This document shows positions 31,015 to 40,281 of a stretch of DNA of 64,000 bases, in pieces. Both the position numbers and the translations under genes were made by a program. This DNA is from an uncultured Alphaproteobacteria bacterium (lineage in GTDB: Bacteria; Pseudomonadota; Alphaproteobacteria; UBA3830). The stretch is from positions 1 through 64,000 of the forward strand of contig CALXQQ010000033.1 of the NCBI GenBank assembly GCA_944390775.1, in the 5' to 3' direction. Position 1 is the stretch's first letter; every line of letters begins with the position of its first letter. A model generated the notes under the pieces. The model ran no database searches and was not told the origin of the DNA. It was given only the letters and a program-made list of their open reading frames with translations.

Positions 31015-31374
31015 ATGTCTAGATTCGATGAAAATTTTAAGCGGAGAGCTGAGAGAGTTCGCTATAAAATTCGCAAGTTTTCCTCCGGTAAGTTGCGTCT
31101 TTCCGTGTTTAGGTCTGCACGACATATGTATGCCCAGATCATAGATGATGCATCCGGCAGAACATTGTGTTCAGCGTCTACGATGGATAAAACTTTTCGT
31201 GGAAATGGAAAAACTGCGAATAAAGAGGCTGCAGGTAAGGTTGGTGTCTTGTTAGCTGCACGTGCTGCAGACGCAGGCATTAAGGAAGTGGTATTTGATA
31301 GAGGTGGTTACAGTTACCACGGACGAGTTAAGGCTTTGGCGGAAGCTGCTCGTGAAGGTGGTTTGAATTTTTAG
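31015..31374 (+). CDS. rplR: 50S ribosomal protein L18
   Basis: 119 aa. Binds 5S rRNA with L5. [18 protein letters not shown] (about residues 28-45) and the terminal [20 protein letters not shown] are diagnostic. Normal length and position between rplF and rpsE. Confidence 0.97.
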   Translation: MSRFDENFKRRAERVRYKIRKFSSGKLRLSVFRSARHMYAQIIDDASGRTLCSASTMDKTFRGNGKTANKEAAGKVGVLLAARAADAGIKEVVFDRGGYSYHGRVKALAEAAREGGLNF

Positions 31375-31384
31375 GGAATAGAAC

Positions 31385-31918
31385 ATGAGTCGTGAAGAAA
31401 CAGCTTATATAGAAAAGTTGGTGGCAATTAATCGTGTGGCCAAGGTTGTAAAAGGCGGAAAAAGGTTTTCCTTTTCAGCACTTGTTGTCGTGGGTGATGG
31501 TAAAGGAAGAGTAGGTTATGCTGGCGGCAAGGCTCGTGAGGTCGTTGATGCCGTGAAAAAGGCCTTTGAAAAAGCAAAAAGGCTTATGGTTAGAATTCCC
31601 ATGAGAGAGGGACGCACCATCCATCACGATGTTGTTGGTAATTTTGGCGCGGGAAAGGTTGTTTTGAGAACGGCTAATGCCGGTACTGGAATTATTGCCG
31701 GTGGTGCTATGAGAGCTGTGTTCGAGGCTTTAGGGGTTCAGGATGTTGTGAGCAAGTGTGTTGGCAGTACCAATCCTCATAATATGGTACGTGCGACTTT
31801 TGCTGCTTTGCAATCGACTGTCGCTCCTCGTAATATAGCCGCAAAAAGGGGAAAGAAGGTAGGAGAGATTACATCTCGCCGTGCAGCTATGAAGCGGAGG
31901 CAATATGGTGAAAAGTAA
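31385..31918 (+). CDS. rpsE: 30S ribosomal protein S5
   Basis: 177 aa. Decoding-site protein involved in accuracy and helicase activity. The [20 protein letters not shown] segment (about residues 30-50) and [13 protein letters not shown] are diagnostic. The 3' end overlaps rpmD by 14 nt, so L30 is probably translated by coupling. Confidence 0.97.
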   Translation: MSREETAYIEKLVAINRVAKVVKGGKRFSFSALVVVGDGKGRVGYAGGKAREVVDAVKKAFEKAKRLMVRIPMREGRTIHHDVVGNFGAGKVVLRTANAGTGIIAGGAMRAVFEALGVQDVVSKCVGSTNPHNMVRATFAALQSTVAPRNIAAKRGKKVGEITSRRAAMKRRQYGEK

Positions 31919-32114
31919 GAAAGAGGATGCTCGTTTTCTTCTTGTAACTCAAACAGGAAGTAGTATTGGGTGCATGCAGAGACAGGTTCAATGCTTAAAA
32001 GGCTTGGGTCTTGGTCGCATAGGTAAGAGTGCAGTCTTGAAAGATGATGGTTGCATTCGTGGAATGTTGCGCAAGGTTGCGCATCTTGTTAGGGTAGAGG
32101 ACGCTCATGTCTAG
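31905..32114 (+). CDS. rpmD: 50S ribosomal protein L30
   Basis: 69 aa, slightly longer than the usual 58-62 because of a Lys-rich N-terminus overlapping rpsE. The L30 core is visible: [20 protein letters not shown], then GIRGM-like [21 protein letters not shown] sits 4 nt before ATG. Overlaps rplO by 8 nt. Confidence 0.92.
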   Translation: MVKSKKEDARFLLVTQTGSSIGCMQRQVQCLKGLGLGRIGKSAVLKDDGCIRGMLRKVAHLVRVEDAHV

Positions 32115-32568
32115 GTTTGGATTGAATTGTTTAAAGTCTCGGAATGGGATCGACAAGAAAGCTCTGGGACGTGGTATAGGCTCTGGCTGTGGAAAAACAT
32201 CCTCGTATGGACACAAGGGAGGTAAGGCCAGATCCGGACGTGGTAAGGTTAGCTGGTTTGAAGGTGGTCAGATGCCAATATACAGGCGTTTACCTCATCG
32301 TGGCTTCAGATCATGTCATGATAGATCCGGTGTAGCTGTGATCAATTTGGATAATTTGCAGTTTTTGGTTGAAACTGGAAAGTTGAAAGACGAAGTGTCG
32401 ATCGATGTTTTGCGTTCCATTGGAGCTGTGCGCAGTAACGCAACTCGGTTGAGAGTGTTGGCAAGAGGAGAGTTGAAAACTGCTCTCACAATTAGCGCAA
32501 CACATGCTTCAGAAGCTGCTATAAAGGCTATAGAAGCAGCAGGTGGCAAGGTCAATATACTGGGGTAG
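32107..32568 (+). CDS. rplO: 50S ribosomal protein L15
   Basis: 153 aa. Late assembly protein. The Gly/Arg-rich RGIGSGCGKTSSYGHKGGKA (about residues 22-41) followed by FEGGQMPIYRRLPHRGF is diagnostic. Overlaps rpmD; secY starts 6 nt after the stop. Confidence 0.97.
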   Translation: MSRFGLNCLKSRNGIDKKALGRGIGSGCGKTSSYGHKGGKARSGRGKVSWFEGGQMPIYRRLPHRGFRSCHDRSGVAVINLDNLQFLVETGKLKDEVSIDVLRSIGAVRSNATRLRVLARGELKTALTISATHASEAAIKAIEAAGGKVNILG

Positions 32569-32574
32569 TCATTC

Positions 32575-33900
32575 ATGGCGGGGGTATTTGAGCAAGCCTT
32601 CAGTATGGATTCTTTTAAGCAGGCTTCTGATCTTCAGAAGCGGCTTTTATTCGTATTGGGAGCGCTTTTTGTTTATAGAATAGGTACTTATATTCCGTTG
32701 CCAGGTTTGAATCCGGCTGTTATCGCTGATTTAGCCAGTAGACATTTAGGTTCAGGTGGAATCCTCGGAATGTTTAACATGTTTTCCGGAGGTGCCTTGA
32801 GTCGTATGACAGTGTTTGCCCTCAACCTGATGCCTTATATTTCTTCTAGCATTATTATTCAGCTTTTCACGATGATTTCTCCTCAATTAGAAGCCTTAAA
32901 AAAGGAAGGAGAAACAGGTCGTAAAAAAATACATCAATACACTAAATATCTAACAGTTCTGGTAGCTGGTTTTCAGGCCTATGGTATCAGTTTGTATTTG
33001 ATGCATAGCGGAAGTGGGGCCGTAGTTATAGGCGGTGTCTTCCCACTGATTGCTGTACCTACTTTGATTTGTGGAACTTTGTTCCTCGTGTGGCTTGGTG
33101 AACAAATTACTGCTCGTGGTGTTGGTAATGGTTCTTCACTTTTGATCTTCTCGGGAATCGTGGCAAATATGCCGGCAAGTATCATGAATATATTTGAGAT
33201 GGGGCGAGCTGGTGCTCTTTCACCATTCTCTGTGGCTGTTATATTTGCTGTGGCTTTGGCTGTGATCGTTTTTGTGGTCTATATGGAGAGAGCACAAAGG
33301 CGTATCTCAATTAATTATCCTCAGAGACAGGCTATGTTGGCTCAAGGAAGAGGAATGGATGCTACGCATTTGCCTCTGAAAATTAACTCTGCTGGCGTGA
33401 TACCTCCTATCTTTGCTTATTCGCTTTTGTCATTGCCTTTGATGGCTGCGAATTTGATAGGTTCTACCGATAACGAGTATGTCGCTGCTTTCGTAGACTT
33501 TTTCAGTCGAGGCGGTGTGCTGTTTTCATGCATATTGGTCGCATTGGTGATGTTTTTCTCCTTCTTTTATACTGCGGTTGTGTTTAATCCAGCGGAAACA
33601 GCAGATAATCTGAAAAAAGCTGGCGGCTATATCCCAGGTGTGCGTCCGGGACAGGCTACAGCTGATTATTTGGACTATGTTTTGACTCGTTTGACCGCTG
33701 TCGGTGCATTGTATATGTCCTTTGTGTGTATTTTGCCCGATGTTATGAACGCTAAGTTTGGTGTGCATTTCATATTTGGTGGAACTGGTATCTTAATTAT
33801 CGTTGGTGTGACGATAGATACTATATCGCAGATTTATACACATGTTTTGTCCCATCAATATCGTGGTGTTTTGAAAAAAATTGAGAAGAGGCGCAAGTGA
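32575..33900 (+). CDS. secY: Protein translocase subunit SecY
   Basis: 441 aa. Channel of the Sec translocon in the inner membrane, with about ten membrane helices. Early conserved YIPLPGLNP (about residues 40-48) and the plug-region FNMFSGGALSRM are visible; helix 10 precedes a basic tail ending EKRRK. It lies in the spc set as usual. It overlaps adk by 4 nt (GTGA), so adk is translationally coupled. It would serve export of the signal-peptide proteins elsewhere in the window. Confidence 0.98.
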   Translation: MAGVFEQAFSMDSFKQASDLQKRLLFVLGALFVYRIGTYIPLPGLNPAVIADLASRHLGSGGILGMFNMFSGGALSRMTVFALNLMPYISSSIIIQLFTMISPQLEALKKEGETGRKKIHQYTKYLTVLVAGFQAYGISLYLMHSGSGAVVIGGVFPLIAVPTLICGTLFLVWLGEQITARGVGNGSSLLIFSGIVANMPASIMNIFEMGRAGALSPFSVAVIFAVALAVIVFVVYMERAQRRISINYPQRQAMLAQGRGMDATHLPLKINSAGVIPPIFAYSLLSLPLMAANLIGSTDNEYVAAFVDFFSRGGVLFSCILVALVMFFSFFYTAVVFNPAETADNLKKAGGYIPGVRPGQATADYLDYVLTRLTAVGALYMSFVCILPDVMNAKFGVHFIFGGTGILIIVGVTIDTISQIYTHVLSHQYRGVLKKIEKRRK

Positions 33901-34550
33901 CAAAAATTATCATTTTGCTCGGTGCCCCAGGGGCTGGAAAGGGTACCGTTGCGCAGTATTTGCAAAATAACTATGCTGTGCGTCATTTTTCTACTGGAAA
34001 TTTGTTAAGAAATGAGGTAGAAAGAGAGACTGAGATCGGTTTGAAAGTTAAGGAGCTGATGGGATCCGGCGCGTTGGTCGGTGATGATATTGTGAACGCT
34101 ATCGTTGAGCGCAATATCGAGGCTGTATTGGAGGGCGATTCCATAATTATTTTGGATGGCTATCCTAGAACAGAACCACAGGCTAAAGAGCTCGATCGTA
34201 TGTTGAATGGCACGTTGCGAAACCTTATTCGCGTTTTGTCTTTGGACGTAGATGCTGAAGAGGTTGTCGCTCGCATATCTCATAGAGTTGTTTGTGAGAA
34301 ATGCGGTAACACCTACAGTGACCTGGAAGGACGTAAACAGTGTGTGTGTGGTGGTGTCTTGGTGAAGAGAAAGGATGATGAGGAATCCGTAGTCAGGAAT
34401 CGTCTGGAGGAATATAGAAAGTCCACTATGCCGGTTATTGACTATTATCGTGATAGGATTGCGGTGGTATCAGGAATGGGTACACCGATGGATGTAGCTG
34501 CAAGAGTAGATGATACTTTGCAGCAGTTTGGTATAGAAAAAAGGAGATAG
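33897..34550 (+). CDS. adk: Adenylate kinase
   Basis: 217 aa, GTG start overlapping the secY stop. Converts AMP and ATP to two ADP. P-loop GAPGAGKGT (residues 9-17), DGYPRT, and a long-form LID domain. The LID carries four Cys (CEKC, then CVC), the pattern of zinc-stabilised adenylate kinases, although the second pair is spaced by one residue rather than the usual two. Sits between secY and rpsM, as in many bacteria. Confidence 0.97.
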   Translation: MTKIIILLGAPGAGKGTVAQYLQNNYAVRHFSTGNLLRNEVERETEIGLKVKELMGSGALVGDDIVNAIVERNIEAVLEGDSIIILDGYPRTEPQAKELDRMLNGTLRNLIRVLSLDVDAEEVVARISHRVVCEKCGNTYSDLEGRKQCVCGGVLVKRKDDEESVVRNRLEEYRKSTMPVIDYYRDRIAVVSGMGTPMDVAARVDDTLQQFGIEKRR

Positions 34551-34553
34551 GGC

Positions 34554-34931
34554 GTGGCTCGTATAGCTGGTGTAAATTTACCCGATAAGAAAAGGGTAGA
34601 GTTTGGTCTGCGTTATATTTATGGTATAGGTCCTCAACGGGCTCGACATGTCTGTGAGACTCTAAAAATTCCTGCAGAAAAGCGGGTGTATGAGTTAACA
34701 GATGACGAGGTGATGAGTATCCGTGAGTTGATAGATAGTTTGTATCAGGTAGAAGGTGATCTGAGAAGAACAGTTTCTATGAGCATTAAGCGTCTTATGG
34801 ATTTAGGATGCTATAGAGGATTGCGTCATCGTAAAGGGTTGCCTGTGCATGGCCAGAGAACTCATACTAATGCGCGTACTAGAAAGGGGAAAGCAAAAGC
34901 AATCCCAGGTAAGAAGAAACCAACAAGATAA
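34554..34931 (+). CDS. rpsM: 30S ribosomal protein S13
   Basis: 125 aa, GTG start with AAGGAG 7 nt upstream. 30S head protein that contacts the P-site tRNA and the 50S subunit. [18 protein letters not shown] opens it; the basic tail [19 protein letters not shown] is diagnostic. rpmJ and infA, often nearby in other bacteria, are not here. Confidence 0.97.
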   Translation: MARIAGVNLPDKKRVEFGLRYIYGIGPQRARHVCETLKIPAEKRVYELTDDEVMSIRELIDSLYQVEGDLRRTVSMSIKRLMDLGCYRGLRHRKGLPVHGQRTHTNARTRKGKAKAIPGKKKPTR

Positions 34932-34946
34932 TTTAGGGGTGTATAT

Positions 34947-35339
34947 ATGGTCTATAAGACGACACAACGGTTGAGAAAAAGAGATAGAAAAAATGTTGTT
35001 GCTGGTGTAGCTCATGTAAATGCTACTTTTAACAACACTATGGTCACTTTTACAGATCAACATGGAAACACGATTGCTTGGAGTTCTGCTGGCAGTCAGG
35101 GATTTAAAGGTTCGCGTAAATCTACTCCATATGCAGCTCAGATCGCAGCTGAAAAAGCAGCTTTGAAAGCTATGGAGCACGGCATGAAAAATATCGATGT
35201 CGAGGTTATGGGACCTGGATCAGGAAGAGAATCCGCATTGCGTACGTTTCAGGTATTAGGACTGGTCGTTGGCTCGATAAGAGATGTTACACCAATCCCT
35301 CATAATGGTTGCCGGCCACCTAAGCGTCGCAGAGTGTAA
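34947..35339 (+). CDS. rpsK: 30S ribosomal protein S11
   Basis: 130 aa. Platform protein near the mRNA exit. Conserved [16 protein letters not shown] (about residues 22-37) and the terminal [14 protein letters not shown] are diagnostic. Lies between rpsM and rpoA; no separate rpsD (S4) is present in this cluster, an order seen in alphaproteobacteria. Confidence 0.98.
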   Translation: MVYKTTQRLRKRDRKNVVAGVAHVNATFNNTMVTFTDQHGNTIAWSSAGSQGFKGSRKSTPYAAQIAAEKAALKAMEHGMKNIDVEVMGPGSGRESALRTFQVLGLVVGSIRDVTPIPHNGCRPPKRRRV

Positions 35340-35358
35340 TCGGGTAGAGGTACTGATA

Positions 35359-36390
35359 ATGCAGAAACATTGGCAAGATTTGATTAAGCCTTACAGATTG
35401 CGTTTGGATAGCAGTGAAGCCGAGGATGTGAGGCGTGTAGCTACTGTTGTAGCTGAGCCTTTGGAGCGTGGATTCGGTGTGACCTTGGGAAATGCCTTGC
35501 GTCGAGTTTTGTTATCTTCTTTGCAAGGAGCTGCGGTGACATCTGTAAAAATAGATGGAGTGGTTCATGAATTTACGACTGTTCCAGGAGTTTTGGAGGA
35601 TGTTACAGACATAGTTCTGAATATAAAAGCTCTGCCCTTGAGAATGGATACAGATATCCCATGTAAAATGAAGATTTCTGTGAAGGGCCCTTGTGCAGTT
35701 ACAGCGAAAATGTTTGATCTCAGTGGAGGTCTTCATGTGCTGAATCCTGATCACTACATATGTACAGTCTCTGAGGGATCTACTCTGAATATGGAGATGA
35801 CTGTTGGTGTTGGACGTGGTTATGTAACTGCTGTGGAAAATAGAACAGAAAATGCTCCAATGGGTGTGTTATTTGTTGATTCCATATTTAATCCGGTTAA
35901 GAAAGTTGCTTATCATGTCGAGAATACTCGTGTTGGACAGGACACAGAGTATGATAAGTTGGTCTTGACTGTGGAAACAAATGGTTCGATATCACCTGAA
36001 GATGCAGTGACAATTGCAGCTAAAATTTTGCAGGAGCAGTTGCAAAAGTTCATAGCGTTTGATGGCGAAGAGGAAGAGAAAAAAGAGGAAGAAGAGATTT
36101 CTCTACCGTTCAATATCAATCTACTCAGAAAAGTTGATGATCTAGAATTATCAGTTCGTTCCATGAATTGTCTAAAAAATGACAACGTGGTTTATATTGG
36201 TGATCTGGTTCAGAAAACTGAAAATGAGATGTTAAGAACTCCAAATTTCGGTCGTAAATCGTTGAATGAAATTAAGGAGATTTTGAATCACATGGGATTA
36301 TCTTTAGGCATGCATGTTGAAGGATGGCCTGTGGAGAATATAGATGAGTTGGCCAGGAAGGCACATGATAAAATGCAAGGAGAGGCGTGA
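35359..36390 (+). CDS. rpoA: RNA polymerase alpha subunit
   Basis: 343 aa. Scaffold for polymerase assembly. The N-terminal domain has [19 protein letters not shown] (about residues 36-54). An acidic Glu/Lys linker (about 236-246) leads to the C-terminal domain with [17 protein letters not shown], which binds UP elements and activators. ATG 35359 was chosen; the frame is open further upstream into rpsK, but homologs start here. GGTAGAGG lies upstream. Confidence 0.98.
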   Translation: MQKHWQDLIKPYRLRLDSSEAEDVRRVATVVAEPLERGFGVTLGNALRRVLLSSLQGAAVTSVKIDGVVHEFTTVPGVLEDVTDIVLNIKALPLRMDTDIPCKMKISVKGPCAVTAKMFDLSGGLHVLNPDHYICTVSEGSTLNMEMTVGVGRGYVTAVENRTENAPMGVLFVDSIFNPVKKVAYHVENTRVGQDTEYDKLVLTVETNGSISPEDAVTIAAKILQEQLQKFIAFDGEEEEKKEEEEISLPFNINLLRKVDDLELSVRSMNCLKNDNVVYIGDLVQKTENEMLRTPNFGRKSLNEIKEILNHMGLSLGMHVEGWPVENIDELARKAHDKMQGEA

Positions 36391-36818
36391 TGCGGCATAG
36401 AGTTAATGGACGGAAATTTAATCGTAGGACAGAGCAGAGACAGGCGTTGCTTAATAGCTTAGCGAGAGCTCTTTTGCGTTATGAGCAGATCAAGACGACT
36501 TTGCCTAAAGCGAAGGAGTTGCGTCCTTATGTGGAGAAATTGATCAGCTTAGGGAAGGATTCATCTGTAGCCAATCGTCGTCGTTTATTTGCGAAGTGTC
36601 GAGATAACAGCTTGGTAGCTAAGGTGTTTGGCACTTTGGCTCAGCGTTATAATTCTCGTAATGGAGGCTATACCCGCATTGTGAAGGCAGGTTTCCGTGA
36701 AGGCGATTGTGCTCCGATGGCTGTTATAGAGCTGTTAGATCGTGATCCATCTGCTAAGCAGCAGGATGTTGTTGTTGCAGATGCTCAGAATTCTGCAGAT
36801 GCAGCTATAAGTTCTTAA
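36390..36818 (+). CDS. rplQ: 50S ribosomal protein L17
   Basis: 142 aa. Tunnel-exit-side protein. [20 protein letters not shown] opens it, and the core ends with [13 protein letters not shown]. The last 20 residues (Ala/Asp/Ser) are a short extension. ATG 36390 overlaps the rpoA TGA (TGATG) and has AGGAGAGG upstream. Last gene of the ribosomal cluster. Confidence 0.97.
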   Translation: MRHRVNGRKFNRRTEQRQALLNSLARALLRYEQIKTTLPKAKELRPYVEKLISLGKDSSVANRRRLFAKCRDNSLVAKVFGTLAQRYNSRNGGYTRIVKAGFREGDCAPMAVIELLDRDPSAKQQDVVVADAQNSADAAISS

Positions 36819-36825
36819 TTGTAAT

Positions 36826-36859
36826 CTTGGAATTGCTTTGTGCGATTGCAAGTTTTTTT
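36826..36859 (+). terminator. Terminator after rplQ
   Basis: CTTGGAATTGC pairs with GCGATTGCAAG over 11 positions (one mismatch, one G-U) around a TTTGT loop, followed by seven T residues. It ends the merged ribosomal cluster. Confidence 0.85.
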
Positions 36860-36885
36860 GTTATATGGTTTAGGCGAGCGCTATT

Positions 36886-37209
36886 ATGTTCTATGTGAAA
36901 AAAAGGATGGAAGTTAGCGGTTGCCACAGCGTTGTGTCTGGAGGCAAGTGTGAAGAGTTGCACGGACACAACTGGATAATTACCGTATATTGTAAAAATG
37001 ATCAGCTTGACGAAAGCGGTATGGTTGTGGATTTTTGTGCAATCAAGTCTGCTATTATGGGCAAGCTTGATCACAAGAATTTTAATGAAGTTTTAGATTT
37101 TAATCCTACAGCAGAGAATATAGCCTACTGGATAGCCAATACGATACCTTATTGTTATCGTGTTGAAGTGCAAGAAAGTCAGAACAATACAGCAATTTAC
37201 GAGAAATAA
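36886..37209 (+). CDS. queD: 6-carboxytetrahydropterin synthase
   Basis: 107 aa. Makes 6-carboxy-5,6,7,8-tetrahydropterin from dihydroneopterin triphosphate, a step toward preQ0 and queuosine; related PTPS enzymes make other pterins. The zinc and catalytic pattern is visible: SGCHSV, then CEELHGHNW (catalytic-type Cys plus HGH), and a DFCAIK segment. Its stop overlaps the folE ATG by one base. FolE makes the substrate, so the pair forms a pathway unit. queC and queE are not in the window. Confidence 0.9.
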   Translation: MFYVKKRMEVSGCHSVVSGGKCEELHGHNWIITVYCKNDQLDESGMVVDFCAIKSAIMGKLDHKNFNEVLDFNPTAENIAYWIANTIPYCYRVEVQESQNNTAIYEK

Positions 37210-37763
37210 TGGATCAGCAGCGCGTTGAAGGTTTAGTCAGAGAAATACTGCTAGAATTGGGTGAAAATCCTGATAGAGAGGGTTTGCAAGATACGCCTCG
37301 TCGTGTTGCTTCTATGTTTCAGGAAGTTTTCGCAGGGATTCGTTATACGAATGCTGAAATTGCTTCGATGTGTGATCGCAAATTTAGGGTTGAGACAACA
37401 GATCCTATTATAATTCGCGATATTCCATGTTTTTCGTACTGTGAGCATCATATGGCGTTGATGTACAACATGAAAATTACGATTGGATATGTGCCGCAGG
37501 GATATGTTCTTGGTTTATCGAAATTTCCGCGTATTGCGGATTTGGTATGTCGCAGATTGCAGTTGCAAGAACGCATAGGTCTAGACATAGCAGACATACT
37601 AGAAATGATTCTAGGGATCGAGGATATCGGAGTTATTGTATCAGCAGAGCATTCTTGTGTTACAGCGAGAGGCATTCAAAAACCAGGTTCTGTTACGACC
37701 ACGACGGTTTTGCGAGGTACTTTTAAGGACAATTGGCGTCAATTACTCAATTGGGATAAGTAG
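37209..37763 (+). CDS. folE: GTP cyclohydrolase I
   Basis: 184 aa. Converts GTP to dihydroneopterin triphosphate, the precursor for QueD and for folate. ENPDREGLQDTPRRVASMF (about residues 18-36), the zinc-binding CFSYCEHHMALMY (about 75-87), GLSKFPRI, and SAEHSCVTARGIQKPGS with the second zinc Cys are all present. Translationally coupled to queD. folC in this window acts later in folate metabolism. Confidence 0.97.
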   Translation: MDQQRVEGLVREILLELGENPDREGLQDTPRRVASMFQEVFAGIRYTNAEIASMCDRKFRVETTDPIIIRDIPCFSYCEHHMALMYNMKITIGYVPQGYVLGLSKFPRIADLVCRRLQLQERIGLDIADILEMILGIEDIGVIVSAEHSCVTARGIQKPGSVTTTTVLRGTFKDNWRQLLNWDK

Positions 37764-37817
37764 GAAAATCTTTCTCTTTGCTGTATAATCACAGGTCTTA
37801 TATTGAGGAGAGTATTT

Positions 37818-39455
37818 ATGGAAGAAGAAAAGCGCAATTTGATGCTGTTTTTTCTGTTGTCCTTGTTGATTTTAGTTGGTTATCCCTACTTTTTTGGGCC
37901 GAAGCCTGAATTTCCCACTGTTGCGATAGAGGATATTAACAAGCCGGTTAGTATTTCTAACGTTGTGGTTAAGGAAGAAGAGAATGTCAAGGTAGAAGAT
38001 ATTGAGATTAAGGGCAAGCGTATCACGGGGCATATTTCTTCTCGCGGGGCAAGATTTAACAATATTAAGCTAGTTGATTACAAAGAGAATTTAGAGGGAG
38101 AAGAGAAGGTATCTTTATTTGGAGAGGAACCTTCTGATAAGTATTATGCCGAGACGACATGGGAATCGCTCGACAATGTTACGAGATTGCCAAATGCCAA
38201 TACCTGTTGGAAGACGAGTGGCTTATCCATCAGCGAAGACAACTCTGTTATTTTGTCATGGGATAATGGAGCAGGGCTTTTATTCGAGAAAAAGTTATCG
38301 ATTGATGACAATTATTTACTTATTGTTGAGGATAGGATACGCAACTATGGTGATCATCCTGTACAGGTTCGTTCATTAGCCAGGGTTCACAAACAATTGG
38401 AGGCTGCACATGAATCTATGGCTTTTTATGAAGGCCCGATATGTTACATGGATAACAAATGTGAAGAAGTGAAATATGACGATGTTTCCAAGAAAAAAAT
38501 CATAGAGCAACGCGGATATGTTGAATGGTTTGGATTAACCGAAAAGTATTGGCTAGTTGCTTTTGTTCAGAACAAGAGTAATGTTACGGACATGTTATAT
38601 CGCTGCGATAACAATGACACCTATTCGATTGAGGGCAGGGGAGAAGTTTTGACAATTGCTCCTCAGACTTCTGTAACGAAAATATCTCAGCTTTATCTTG
38701 GTGCGAAAGAAATAAAGACTCTGGATATGTACGAGCAAAAGTTAGGGATTCGTCATTTTGATTTAGCGATTGATTTTGGGTATTTTTATCTTTTAACTAA
38801 GCCATTATTGTATGCGCTTGCTTATGTTCGTGATTTAGTTGGGAACATGGGCTTAGGTATTTTGCTTTTGACTTTATTACTCAAGTTATTGTTATTTCCT
38901 CTTGCGAATAAATCTTATAGATCCATGAACAAGATGAGGGTAATTCAGCCAAAGATTGCTGCTTTGCAGAAGCAATTTGCTGATGACAAAGTAAAGTTGG
39001 GGCAAGCGGTATCGGAGCTTTACAGGAAAGAGAATGTCAATCCTGTTGGTGGGTGTCTACCGATGTTATTACAATGGCCGATTTTAATTGCGCTGTACAA
39101 AGTTTTGTATATTTCGATTGAGATAAGGCAGGCTCCATTTTTTGGATGGATTCATGATTTATCGCAAGCAGATCCTCTGAGTATTTTCAATTTATTTGGA
39201 TTGATTCCGATTAATTTACCTGGTTTTTTGCAGATTGGTATTTGGCCGATTATAATGGGTGTGACGATGGCGATTCAGCAAAAAATGGGGCCGGCTCCAG
39301 CGGATCCAGCACAAGAGAAGATGATGTTTGCTTTGCCGATTATTTTCACCTTTATGTTTGCGCAACTTCCATCTGGGTTGGTTATTTATTGGACTTTTAG
39401 CAATATCTTAGCAATTATCCAGCAATATATTTTGATGAGGTATGATAGGACCTAA
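37818..39455 (+). CDS. yidC: Membrane protein insertase YidC
   Basis: 545 aa. Inserts and folds inner-membrane proteins. An N-terminal membrane helix (about residues 8-26) is followed by a large periplasmic domain (about 30-335) and then the conserved YidC/Oxa1 core with five helices, including GGCLPMLLQWPILIALYKVL. The C-terminus ends soon after the last helix. GAGGAG lies before ATG 37818; a TATAAT at 37784-37789 lacks a clear -35. The rpmH-rnpA context usual for yidC is missing; mlaA follows 22 nt later. Confidence 0.97.
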   Translation: MEEEKRNLMLFFLLSLLILVGYPYFFGPKPEFPTVAIEDINKPVSISNVVVKEEENVKVEDIEIKGKRITGHISSRGARFNNIKLVDYKENLEGEEKVSLFGEEPSDKYYAETTWESLDNVTRLPNANTCWKTSGLSISEDNSVILSWDNGAGLLFEKKLSIDDNYLLIVEDRIRNYGDHPVQVRSLARVHKQLEAAHESMAFYEGPICYMDNKCEEVKYDDVSKKKIIEQRGYVEWFGLTEKYWLVAFVQNKSNVTDMLYRCDNNDTYSIEGRGEVLTIAPQTSVTKISQLYLGAKEIKTLDMYEQKLGIRHFDLAIDFGYFYLLTKPLLYALAYVRDLVGNMGLGILLLTLLLKLLLFPLANKSYRSMNKMRVIQPKIAALQKQFADDKVKLGQAVSELYRKENVNPVGGCLPMLLQWPILIALYKVLYISIEIRQAPFFGWIHDLSQADPLSIFNLFGLIPINLPGFLQIGIWPIIMGVTMAIQQKMGPAPADPAQEKMMFALPIIFTFMFAQLPSGLVIYWTFSNILAIIQQYILMRYDRT

Positions 39456-39477
39456 TGGTTTCTTCTTGGAGCGAAGT

Positions 39478-40161
39478 ATGAAACGGCTGTTATTGATGGC
39501 GCTTTTATTATCTGGATGTAGTTCTAGCACGAACAATCCGGATCCGAATGCACAATTTAATCGAGACATGCTACGGTTAAATATGTGCATTAACGAAAAC
39601 GTTATGCAGCCGGTTACTGATGCGTATGAGTTTTATATTCCGACTTGTATGAGATATTCTATTTCTAGTTTTTCTTATAACTGGTATGAACCTCTTGTTT
39701 TTGTAAATCATGTATTAGCTTTGGATTTTGAAAAATCATTTACGTCGCTATTACGTTTTATTTTAAACACGACGATTGGCATGTTTGGTCTATTTGATGT
39801 AGCGGAGCAAATTGGTTTAGAAAGGGTTGATACTAATTATTCTGCCACATTACACAAGTGGGGTGTACCAACTGGAGACTATTTGGTTTTGCCGATTTTG
39901 GGTCCGTCTTCAACACGAGATAGTATTGCGGAACCGATTTCATGGTTTGCTGATCCGGTTACATATTTAGCAGGTTTTCCTTGGATGATTGCCAGAAAAG
40001 TTGTTAGCATGATTTGTGTATATTCTGAGAACAAAGATACTTTGAATGCGACATTACAAAATTCGCTGGATAACTATTCTTTGATAAGGAGTGCTTACAT
40101 GCAAAAGTATGGAGATGAGTCAGCCGTTCCGGAGACAGTAGAAGTACTTGAAGAAGAATAA
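39478..40161 (+). CDS. mlaA: MlaA/VacJ-type outer-membrane lipoprotein
   Basis: 227 aa. Component of the Mla system that moves mislocalised phospholipids from the outer membrane. A lipoprotein signal ends in LSGC with lipidated Cys14. The family blocks are visible: FNRDMLRLN, NDxLxx-like helices, LRFILNTTIGMFGLFDVAEQ (about 97-116) and the GVPTGDYLVLPILGPSSTRD block (about 135-154). ATG 39478 was preferred because upstream codons overlap yidC. It may share the yidC transcript. No mlaBCDEF genes are here. Confidence 0.93.
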   Translation: MKRLLLMALLLSGCSSSTNNPDPNAQFNRDMLRLNMCINENVMQPVTDAYEFYIPTCMRYSISSFSYNWYEPLVFVNHVLALDFEKSFTSLLRFILNTTIGMFGLFDVAEQIGLERVDTNYSATLHKWGVPTGDYLVLPILGPSSTRDSIAEPISWFADPVTYLAGFPWMIARKVVSMICVYSENKDTLNATLQNSLDNYSLIRSAYMQKYGDESAVPETVEVLEEE

Positions 40162-40221
40162 AAATATCTTGTATTTGATTAAAAATCATGATATCAAGAA
40201 CGTGGTTCAGGAGTAGATACT

Positions 40222-40281
40222 ATGAAACTTGTACGTAAAAATTTGCCAGGGGGGGGGGTACATTATCTTTTAGGCAAATAA
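40222..40281 (+). CDS. Leader ORF with G10 tract upstream of TadE-like gene
   Basis: A 19-codon ORF (MKLVRKNLPGGGVHYLLGK) with AGGAG 8 nt before ATG. It contains a run of ten G residues encoding three Gly. Its TAA stop overlaps the next ATG (TAATG), so it could couple translation. Gain of one G would fuse it in frame to the next gene; loss of one G would stop it at 40271-40273. Too short to be sure it is made; it could also reflect a homopolymer read error. Confidence 0.45.
   Translation: MKLVRKNLPGGGVHYLLGK
40249..40258 (+). repeat. Poly-G tract (10 bases)
   Basis: Ten consecutive G residues, by far the longest G run noticed in this AT-rich window. It lies inside the leader ORF before the TadE-like gene, where slipped-strand changes would alter the reading frame. 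Confidence 0.9.

Noticed and set aside
35284-35358. 25-codon N-terminal extension of rpoA
   Set aside because: It lies inside rpsK; alpha subunits start near the ATG at 35359.
40162-40200. Hairpin-like CTTG...CAAG sequence after mlaA
   Set aside because: Pairing is short with bulges and no T run follows, so a terminator could not be supported.
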